Positions 5,350 to 12,800 of a stretch of 16,367 bases of DNA are shown piece by piece. The position numbers and the translations under genes were made by a program. Where the stretch lies: assembly GCA_964384625.1 (NCBI GenBank), contig CAYLNH010000160.1:1-16367 (forward strand). Direction: 5' to 3'. The DNA is from CAYLNH01 sp964384625 (GTDB taxonomy: Bacteria > Verrucomicrobiota > Lentisphaeria > JABSQK01). Position 1 is the stretch's first letter, and the number at the start of each line of letters is the position of its first letter. The notes under the pieces were generated by a model. That model saw only the letters and a list, made by a program, of their open reading frames with translations. It did not search any database and had not been told where the DNA came from.

Positions 5350-6710
5350 GGAATCAGCTCCTCCTCGACGCCTTCTTTCATCTTGAACTTGATCATGACA
5401 TTGTCTTCGATCTTTCGCTGTTCGTCAACGGTGATGCCGTATTTTTCGCCGAGTTGCCGCAGAATGCGGACGTCGTCTTCGGAGTATTCGCGATCTTTGA
5501 GCAGCTTCTCGGCCTGCCATTCGAAGTCCTGCAGGTGGCTCAGGAGCGGCAGATCGAATTCACGGCGGACATTCTCTTCGAGGTCCATGGCGTCCGCAAC
5601 GCTGATACCGAGGCGTTTGGCGCGCTTACTCAGCTCGCGGCGTTCGGGAGCGGAGACAACCCCGTCCACCAGGAAGAGCCGCAGGATATCCTCGAACATC
5701 TCGGGGCGGCTTTCATCGATGCCGGCGGCGGTCTCCTTGACTTCAGCGACTTTCTCGGCGGCGTCCAGGAGGTCCTCAACGTCACGGAGGACGATGCCGG
5801 CGTTGGGATAGCGGCGATCGGGGTTGATTTCGAGCAGCCTGGCAATCAGCCGTTTGGTGTCGGAGGACACACCTTCGGGGTAGTCGCGATTCCCGGGCGG
5901 TCCCTTGGCTTTGATCCGGCCGAGCAGGTCGCTCATGCTGCGGGGGCGGCGGAATTCGTGGAAGCGCTCACCGGTGACCATTTCATAGAGCATCAGGCCG
6001 GCGGCGTAGAGATCGGCGCGTGCGTCAACTGCCTGACCGTCACTGTGGAGTTGTTCCGGGGCCATATAACAGGGGGTACCGGCGACGTGGCGGCTGGCGT
6101 CGACGTCGATGCCGCCGGCTTCCCGCGGCAGATGAGCGACGCCGAAGTCGGAAATTTTCGGCGTTCCGGTCTGATCGAAGAGGATGTTAGGCGGTTTGAT
6201 GTCGCGATGAATCACGCCCATGCGATGGGCGGCGGCGAGGCCGTTAAGGATTCCCTGGATCAGATCGAGAGCGGTGCGTTCGGGCAACGGCGCATCGAGC
6301 CTGAGTGTCGTGCTCAGGTTGCCGCCGGCGAGGTATTCCATCAGGATGCACGGCACGCCGCCTTCCTCATGGACATCGAAGATGGTGACGATGTTCGGAT
6401 TGTCGATCTGGCCGGCAATCCTGGCTTCCTGGAGGAAGCGATGGTGGATTTCCGCACTCTCCGAGTACTTGCCGTACAGCTGCTTCATCGCCAGCAGCCG
6501 GCCGATGCGCAGGTCTTTGGCGAGGTAGACGACGCCGAATGCGCCTTTGCCCAGCACCTTGATGACTTCATAGCGCTTGCCCAGCGGCTGGGGGACCTCA
6601 GACAGAACGGCGTTGCTGTCGGCGGTGAGCAATACCGTGGTGTCCTCACCGCCGCCGAGCGTGAACCAGCGAATCAGGCGTTGGGCGAATGATTCCTTGC
6701 TTCCGGCCAC
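5346..6710 (-). CDS. Soluble Ser/Thr protein kinase with two TerB-like helical repeats
   Basis: This is a 454-residue Hanks-type kinase from a GTG start at 6710. The kinase domain (~residues 47-315) is complete: glycine loop GKGAFGVV (54-61), ATP lysine Lys76 (AMKQL), helix-C Glu95, HRDIKPPN (Asp170, Lys172, Asn175), DFG 188-190 and APE 217-219. The C-terminal ~120 residues hold two related acidic helical segments, VDGVVSAPERRELSKRAKRLGI and DREYSEDDVRILRQLGEKYGI. They resemble the TerB-like 'DG-ER-L-LGI' repeat, seen by eye only. I see no transmembrane helix, unlike many bacterial PASTA kinases. GTG 6710 has AAAGGGGAA 7-8 nt upstream. A TTG at 6770 would extend the N-terminus but falls in a likely promoter. 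The stop overlaps thyA. Its substrates are unknown; the upstream TPR protein is a plausible partner. Confidence 0.9.
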   Translation of the reverse strand: MAGSKESFAQRLIRWFTLGGGEDTTVLLTADSNAVLSEVPQPLGKRYEVIKVLGKGAFGVVYLAKDLRIGRLLAMKQLYGKYSESAEIHHRFLQEARIAGQIDNPNIVTIFDVHEEGGVPCILMEYLAGGNLSTTLRLDAPLPERTALDLIQGILNGLAAAHRMGVIHRDIKPPNILFDQTGTPKISDFGVAHLPREAGGIDVDASRHVAGTPCYMAPEQLHSDGQAVDARADLYAAGLMLYEMVTGERFHEFRRPRSMSDLLGRIKAKGPPGNRDYPEGVSSDTKRLIARLLEINPDRRYPNAGIVLRDVEDLLDAAEKVAEVKETAAGIDESRPEMFEDILRLFLVDGVVSAPERRELSKRAKRLGISVADAMDLEENVRREFDLPLLSHLQDFEWQAEKLLKDREYSEDDVRILRQLGEKYGITVDEQRKIEDNVMIKFKMKEGVEEELIP

Positions 6711-6769
6711 AGTCAGTTCCCCTTTCCGACGGCGAACAGGCGCGACGCTGCCGAGGGCAGGCCGGGACA

Positions 6770-6799
6770 ATTCTGACGCGGCAACCGATACACGTGCAA
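6770..6799 (-). promoter_or_regulatory. Putative promoter of the kinase-thyA-folA operon
   Basis: On the minus strand, TTGCAC (6794-6799), an 18-bp spacer and CAGAAT (6770-6775, 4/6) lie in the 96-bp gap between the TPR gene and the kinase. The same -35 variant occurs at 2579. The match is weak; the kinase could instead be read through from the TPR gene. Confidence 0.25.
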
Positions 6800-6806
6800 C
6801 CGGCCC

Positions 6807-8237
6807 TCAGCCGCCGCCTTCGATCTTCTGCCGGACAACGCCGTTGCGGAAGTTGACGTCGACCTGGTAGATTTCCTTGTAGCACTTCAGCGCTTCGTCC
6901 GGCGAACCGGTCTGCTCCAGGCACTGGGCCAGTTGGAAGTACGCTTCCTTCTTGGTCTCGTCCATGTGGTAGATGTTGTCGATCACAACGCGGAACTGGT
7001 CGGACGCCAGGTCCCAGACGCCCTTGGCCGCAAAGCACTGGCCAATGAACATACAGGCTTCGTTCTTGAAGCGCGGGTTCGCCTGCACCTTCTGAAACTC
7101 GGGCAGGGCTGCGTCGTACTCGCCTTGGGACGCCAGCAACTGGGCGTACTCGAAGCGCACCTCGTGGTTATTCGGGAACTTCTTCAAGGTGTCGACAAAG
7201 CCGTTCCTGCGGATCTCGACCTGCTTCTGCCGGAGCGCCTCGATCCGGGCCTGGTCAGCGCCTTGCTCCGAAAGGGCCGCAATCTCATCATCGATCTGAC
7301 GGCATTGCAGGTCGACAATCTTCTGCGCCACCGCCGGGTCGTCGGCTTCAGCGATCTCCTGCGCTTTTTCGTACCATTCGATGGCGTTCGCCCATTGCTT
7401 GTCGTTGGCGTAGAGCTCGGCCAGACGCCGGCGATTCCCGACATTGTCATGGGACTCGAGCTTCTTCAGCTGATCCTCAATCAGTGCCACGCGGCCTTTA
7501 TCAGAGGCCTGCGTGCGGCCTTCCTGTTCAAGCAGCTGTGCTTCGCTCTGGTCTTTCATGACGGTACGGTAGTCGCCGTCGCCTTTTTCGACGTCCATCC
7601 AGCCGTCTTTTTCCATTGAAGCGAGGGCGGCAGCCTCTTTGCGTTTGTCCTCCCACTTCCGGTTATTCGGCTGCAGGGAACAGAGCTTCTGCGTCATCTC
7701 CAGGCACTTTTTGCCCTGGCCGTTATGGCGGTAGGCATCGGCCAGGTCAGCGAGCAGGCCGACTTCTTTGGGATGGTATTTGAAGGCGGACTCGAGGGCG
7801 GACACCGCGGCATAGAAGACTTCCGCGTCCATCGCCGCTTTGGCCAGCACCTTCGCTGCCGCACTGGACGTGGGGTCGATGGTCATGCAGTATTCGCCGA
7901 GGTCCATCGCCTCCTCATAGCGTTCTTTGTTGAGCAGGACGCTTTCGTTGTAGACGCCGATCACGGACGAGACAATCCAGCACCACATGCCGGTCAGCGC
8001 GCCGGGCTTGCCGCCGACCCGCAGGTTCTGCGCTTCCCGCAGTTTGTTACGCACCTCATGGCAGGCCGGCTGTTTCTTCAGGACGCGCCGGAACATCTCC
8101 ACCGCGTAGCCGTAGTTCTTCTTGTCCATCGCTTCCGTTCCGTACTTGTGGAACGTGCGAAACTTCTTGCTCAAATCCCGAACGGTGCGCGGATCATTCG
8201 GCTCCAGCTCGGTGGCTTCAGCGGTGCCATCAGACAT
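6807..8237 (-). CDS. TPR-repeat protein of unknown role
   Basis: This 476-residue, probably cytoplasmic protein is built of helical repeats. TPR-like units are recognisable at YGTEAMDKKNYGYAVEMFRRVLKKQP near the N-terminus, AVSALESAFKYHPKE with LADLADAYRHNGQGKKCLEM, AELYANDKQWANAIEWYEKAQE, YAQLLASQGEYDAALPEFQKVQAN and AYFQLAQCLEQTGSPDEALKCYKEIYQV. The middle (~230-290) is charged and likely coiled coil. There is no signal peptide or membrane helix. I chose ATG 8237 because AAAGGAGGG (8248-8256) lies 10 nt upstream; the longer frame to 8279 would place that Shine-Dalgarno inside the gene. TPR proteins are protein-protein scaffolds. Its position 97 bp upstream of a kinase gene, on the same strand, suggests a shared pathway, which is an inference. 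Confidence 0.85.
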   Translation of the reverse strand: MSDGTAEATELEPNDPRTVRDLSKKFRTFHKYGTEAMDKKNYGYAVEMFRRVLKKQPACHEVRNKLREAQNLRVGGKPGALTGMWCWIVSSVIGVYNESVLLNKERYEEAMDLGEYCMTIDPTSSAAAKVLAKAAMDAEVFYAAVSALESAFKYHPKEVGLLADLADAYRHNGQGKKCLEMTQKLCSLQPNNRKWEDKRKEAAALASMEKDGWMDVEKGDGDYRTVMKDQSEAQLLEQEGRTQASDKGRVALIEDQLKKLESHDNVGNRRRLAELYANDKQWANAIEWYEKAQEIAEADDPAVAQKIVDLQCRQIDDEIAALSEQGADQARIEALRQKQVEIRRNGFVDTLKKFPNNHEVRFEYAQLLASQGEYDAALPEFQKVQANPRFKNEACMFIGQCFAAKGVWDLASDQFRVVIDNIYHMDETKKEAYFQLAQCLEQTGSPDEALKCYKEIYQVDVNFRNGVVRQKIEGGG

Positions 8238-8363
8238 AGGTATCAGACCCTCCTTTGCGAGGTTCGCCCTTGCCATCACCCGCGGCCGAAACGAGTTCGG
8301 ACCTAAATCCGCGGCGACTCCCGTGATGGTCGAGGGGACAATTCACGTCTGCGGTAACTTGCA

Positions 8364-8381
8364 GCCGGAAGAACTTCCAGC
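8364..8381. promoter_or_regulatory. Inverted repeat in the divergent TPR-gene/mnmE intergenic region
   Basis: GGAAG-AA-CTTCC (8367-8378) is flanked by GC on the left and GC on the right after one mismatch, so 7 of 8 arm positions pair. It sits in the 204-bp divergent gap, about 60 bp upstream of mnmE, followed by the AT-rich TAAAAATACTCTAA (8386-8399). It may be a control site or part of the mnmE promoter. I could not fit clean -35/-10 boxes in either direction. Confidence 0.25.
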
Positions 8382-8441
8382 ACAGTAAAAATACTCTAAC
8401 CCGTTTTTACCAGGATTCCAGCCGCAACCGAGCGTCCGCCC

Positions 8442-9800
8442 ATGCCCGACAACACGCCGGAGACAACCATCGCCGCGATCGCCACCGGGGTCAACGGCGC
8501 CATCGCCGTCATCCGCCTCTCGGGGCCGGACGCACGAGGCGTTGCCAACCGTTGCTGGCAGGGGCGCGCCCGGCTCGACCGCCAGCCCCGGCGACTGCTT
8601 CTCGGTTGCCTCACGGATGCCGAGGGCCGCATGGTGGACCAATGTCTGGCCGTGCTCATGGCCGGGCCGCACAGTTATACCGGGGAGGATGTCGTCGAGT
8701 TCCATACCCACGGCGGCGCGCAGGCGGCACGCACCGTGCTGCAGGCGGTGCTGCAGGCCGGCGCCGAGCCCGCCGCCCCCGGCGAATTCACCAAGCGCGC
8801 CTTCCTCAACGGCCGCCTCGATCTCACCCAGGCCGAAGCCGTTGCCGACATCATCGCCGCCCACAGCGAGATGGCACTGCACACCGCCAACCGGCAGCTG
8901 CAGGGCCGGCTGGGCCGCCAGATCAACGAACTCTACGACCAACTGGCAGAGATCCTCGCCGAACTCGAGGTCCGCATGGACTTCGTCGACGAAGATCTGG
9001 ACTGGCTGACGCCCGAGCAACTCGCCGCGCGCGTCGCCGCCGCAGTGGCCGCCGTCGAGACCTTGCTGCAGTCGCAGCAGACCGGCGAAGTGCTGCGCCA
9101 CGGCATCCGCCTGGTGCTCGCCGGGGCCCCCAATGCCGGCAAGTCCAGCCTGCTCAATCTCATCCTCGGCCAGGATCGCGCCATCGTCACCGAGATCCCC
9201 GGCACCACCCGCGACACGCTCGAGGAACTCGCCCACATCCGCGGCATCCCGGTGCGCCTGACCGATACTGCCGGCCTGCGCGACTCCGAGGATATCATCG
9301 AACGCCGGGGCGTCGAACGCAGCTACTCCTCCATCGCCGCCGCGCAGGTGGTCCTCTGGGTGCTCGACGCCTCCCGGCCGTTGGCCGAACAGCAGATCGA
9401 CCAGTCGCACCTGGCCGACAAGGAGGTCCTGGCCGTCGCCAATAAATCGGATCTCGCCCCCGGCAATTGTTTTCAGGGGGACCTTCCCGAGCCGGCGTTG
9501 CCCCTGTGCACCTTGACCGGCGACGGCCTCGAGGAGGTCCTGGACGCCATCGAACGCAAGGTCTGGGGGCATCCCCACCAGGAGGAACCGGAAGTCGCCG
9601 TCAACGCCCGGCATGCGGCCCAGCTGCTGCAGGCCGCCGACCGCCTGCAGCAGACCAGGGACCTGCTTGCCGGTGAGGAATGGGAGTTGATCACCGTCGA
9701 ACTCCGCGCCGCCATCGACGCCCTCGGCACGATCACCGGCCGCACCATCCAACCGGACATCCTCGATTACATTTTCAGCCGCTTCTGCATCGGGAAGTAG
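8442..9800 (+). CDS. mnmE: tRNA modification GTPase MnmE
   Basis: This 452-residue protein, full length for the family, works with MnmG to install the 5-(carboxymethyl)aminomethyl group on uridine 34 of certain tRNAs. The N-terminal formyl-THF-binding domain (IAAIATGVNGAIAVIRLSGPDA, SYTGEDVVEFHTHGG) is intact. The helical domain includes PGEFTKRAFLNGRLDLTQAEAV. The inserted G domain has G1 GAPNAGKS (228-235), G2 TTRD (255-258), G3 DTAG (275-278) and G4 NKSD (334-337). The essential C-terminal CIGK (Cys449-Lys452) is present. The ATG at 8442 lacks a clear Shine-Dalgarno. The gene is divergent from the TPR-kinase block and convergent with the giant protein gene. No mnmG is in this window. Confidence 0.97.
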   Translation: MPDNTPETTIAAIATGVNGAIAVIRLSGPDARGVANRCWQGRARLDRQPRRLLLGCLTDAEGRMVDQCLAVLMAGPHSYTGEDVVEFHTHGGAQAARTVLQAVLQAGAEPAAPGEFTKRAFLNGRLDLTQAEAVADIIAAHSEMALHTANRQLQGRLGRQINELYDQLAEILAELEVRMDFVDEDLDWLTPEQLAARVAAAVAAVETLLQSQQTGEVLRHGIRLVLAGAPNAGKSSLLNLILGQDRAIVTEIPGTTRDTLEELAHIRGIPVRLTDTAGLRDSEDIIERRGVERSYSSIAAAQVVLWVLDASRPLAEQQIDQSHLADKEVLAVANKSDLAPGNCFQGDLPEPALPLCTLTGDGLEEVLDAIERKVWGHPHQEEPEVAVNARHAAQLLQAADRLQQTRDLLAGEEWELITVELRAAIDALGTITGRTIQPDILDYIFSRFCIGK

Positions 9801-9851
9801 CGGCGGCCCGAGCGCCGCAGGCATTCCCGGCCGGTCCCGGCGGCCGGGAAT
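9800..9851. terminator. Twin hairpins between convergent genes, likely bidirectional terminator
   Basis: GCGGCG (9800-9805) pairs with CGCCGC (9813-9818). Next, ATTCCCGGCCG (9823-9833) pairs perfectly with CGGCCGGGAAT (9841-9851) over 11 bp around a 7-nt loop. It lies in the 63-bp gap between the ends of mnmE (plus) and the giant gene (minus), where a shared terminator is expected. Neither strand shows a T-run after the stem, so it is not a classical intrinsic terminator. Confidence 0.6.
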
Positions 9852-9863
9852 CCGGCGCCAGCC

Positions 9864-12800
9864 CTACTGCAGCTGCTGCTCGAGATAGTCGAGCAGGCGC
9901 TCGGTCGGGATGGCGAAGCCGACGTTGTCCAGGTGGGCCTTAAGCGTGACCATGCCGATGACGCGGCCGTTGCGGTTCAGCAGGGGCCCGCCGCTGTTGC
10001 CGGGGTTCACGGCGGCGGACGTCTGGATATAGGTCTGGCCGCCGACCTTCTGGCGGACGTTGGAGATGATCCCTTCGGTCACGGTCCGGGATAACACCTC
10101 GGCGCCCATGCCGGGGTTGCCGATCGCGATGACCTTCATGCCGGTTTTCGGCGGGGCGGCGTCGCCGATCATCAGGGGTTCGATCTTGAGCTCGCCGAGA
10201 TTCACCGAGAGAACGGCGATGTCCATCTGGGCGTTGCTCGCGACGACCTGGGCCGGCAGGGTGGTAGCCTTCTCTTCGCCCTTTCGGGTGAACCGCACCT
10301 TCAGGACGTCCTCGCCGCCGGCGATGACGTGGTGATTGGTCAGCAACAGTCCATCCCGGGTAATGAAGAACCCGGTGCCGACGCCGACCCGCTGTTTGAT
10401 CAGGACGACGGAGGGCGAGACCTCTTCGTACAGTTCTTCGATCGATTTCTCTTTGGGCTCCGGCAGCGGTTCGGCCAGGCCGGCTTTGACGAGGCGGTCA
10501 CGCAGTTTCGGCTGGCTCGGGAACAGATAGAGCGAGAGCAGATCATGGTAGTCGGCGCGATGCGGCGCGCCGGCGGCCCGGAAGGCGGCGCCGAGGCTGG
10601 TGTGCATCAACGGGTTCCGCGGGTTCAGTTTCAACGCGGCCAGGCGGGCGGCGATTTCGCGTTTGGGTTTACCGCCTTTGGCCGCGTTATCCGCGATGAT
10701 GCCGTAGGCCTTGATGGCGTACCAGCCGGAGCCTTCGGACATGTCCAGCAACTGCGCGGCAACGGTCTCGGCGGCGGCGGCGCGTTTCATCTGGACCAGT
10801 TCCCGGGCCGCCAGCAGGGCCAGGTCCGGCGCGGCGGGAAAATCCTGATCGATCCGATGGCAGAGCCAGAGCCAGGACATGGGGTACGTCTGAGCCAGCG
10901 AGACATACGACCGCAGGTCGGCAACGCGCTGACCGTAGTCTTCGCGGTTGCCGTACTTCAACGTTGCAGGTCGGTGGACATTCCTGCCGGCCGGCGGCGT
11001 TTTGATTTCGTTCATCTTCGGCTGGTTCGGGAGATCGGTCAGGTCGACGGCGGGCAGCGGGAGATCTGGCATGGTCGTTTCAAGGTATGGGCTATGCGCC
11101 AGTTTGAGCAGTTCGCCGGCGGCGGTTTCGCCGGCCGCACTGAAGGCCCGGGTCTGCACGACCAGTTCCAGCAGCCGCCGGGCCGCATCCGTTTTGTCCG
11201 CGTCGATCTGCTTCCGGGCATCGGCCACCAGTTCGGCGGCGGGCCGCCGGAGCTGATCCGCCAGCCACTGCTGATCCGGATCGGTCGTGCGGCTCAACGG
11301 ATGGACGTACAACCCGCAGCTCTTGCCGCTGAAGCCGAAGAGCAGGAAGCCGCTGTCATTCGTAACCAGCATCGTCTCGCCCAGGTTCGGTTTGATGCGG
11401 GAGGGCAGATCGATCAGATCGAGGTTCTTGAAGTTCTGCGTGCTGTAGACGCCGACCTTGACGCCGCTGTAGGCGTACAGCTTCGGCAGGGCCGGATCGA
11501 AAGCCAGCAGTTTGGTGTTCTTACCGGTATCAAAGGCGCCCATGGTTGTGCGCACGTTGCCGGCGCGGAACGCCGGCACCTTCTGGCCGAGGAACTCCCG
11601 GCGGCGATCCTTGTAGAAGCCGCCGCGGGACGCATAGCAGACCAGGCGGCCGCTGGGGTCGGCGGCCAGGGCTTTGCCGTCGGCCCCCGGAGATTGGCGT
11701 TCGCTCAACTGCTGCAGTTCCAGGCCGCCGATGCGGAAACAGACCAGGTGGTCGATATAGCCGCCGCGCTGCATCTCGAGCGGCAGCGGTTCCGGGGAGA
11801 TCTGCCGCATGTTCATTGTAATGCGGAAGTTGAACGATGAGTAAACATAGCGGCCATGAGGGTCCACGCTGACGCGCATGCCGTAGCCGCCGGTGTCCTC
11901 AACGCTCATCTCGGCTTCGTTCAGCAGGTAGATCTTGTACTGCCGGACGGCGAAGGAGTTCGGCGGGTTCTTGTTGATGCAGACATAGGTCTTCTGCGCT
12001 TTGGGATGGGCCGCCCAATCCAGGATGTGCCCCGCCGGCAGTTCCAGTCTTCCCAGTTCCTTGCCGGTCTTCAGGTCGAGCTTCAGGATTCGTTTGCTCT
12101 CGCGGTCGACGGCCAGCAGCCATTTGCCGCGGTCCAGCAGGCGGGACGGGCGGATGTCGGTTTCGATTGTGCGAATGCTTTCCCGTTTCGCCGGGACGAA
12201 GAGCTGCAGCCGCTCACGGCCCGGGATGTACATCCAGACGGCGCCGCGTTCGCCGGCGTTGGTCATCGGCGCGGGCCGGCTGCCGACCTTCATGAGGTTG
12301 TCCAGACCGATCTCGCCCAAGTCGACGGCTTCCTGCGCGATCTCGAATTTCTGCTGTGTCTTGCGCCAGTAGCTCTCGGCTCGCTGCCGCTCCTCCGACC
12401 GGGCGGGCAGCCGTTCGTAATTCGCCTGCAGAATCGACAGCGCCAGCGGCCAGTTATGCTTCTCCCGCAGTTGATCGGCGAGTGTGATGTAATCGTCGAC
12501 GGTTGCCGCCAGCGGGGGGCGGTCGCCCTGCAGGATGGCTGCCGCCACGGGTCCGCTTTCCCGTTTGCTGCGGCTGAGTTCGACGATGGCTTGCCGCAGT
12601 TTGTCGCGGCCTTTATCGAAGAGCTGCAGGATCGCGGCACTCGCCATTTGCGGCGGCGGCTTCGGCTGCAGCCGCTGGAACGTCAGGTCGCGGTATTCCG
12701 TCTTGACGTTATAGGCGCTCAGCCCGATTTGATTGGGGCCGGGATCGCGGCCGCGGTCGGCCGGCGCCCGGGCGACCATGATGGTCTCGCCGTTCAGCTT

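Noticed and set aside
5454..6692. 412-residue open frame antisense to the kinase
   Set aside because: The opposite strand carries every Hanks kinase motif in order.
8343..9824. 493-residue open frame antisense to mnmE
   Set aside because: It lies opposite a clear MnmE with all motifs; its long openness follows from GC-rich codon use, and its composition is Gly/Ala/Asp-rich without a recognisable domain.
9864..9990. A PDZ domain after the HtrA-type protease domain
   Set aside because: Only about 40 residues follow the catalytic Ser1491, ending the protease fold itself (VGFAIPTERLLDYLE), so there is no room for PDZ.
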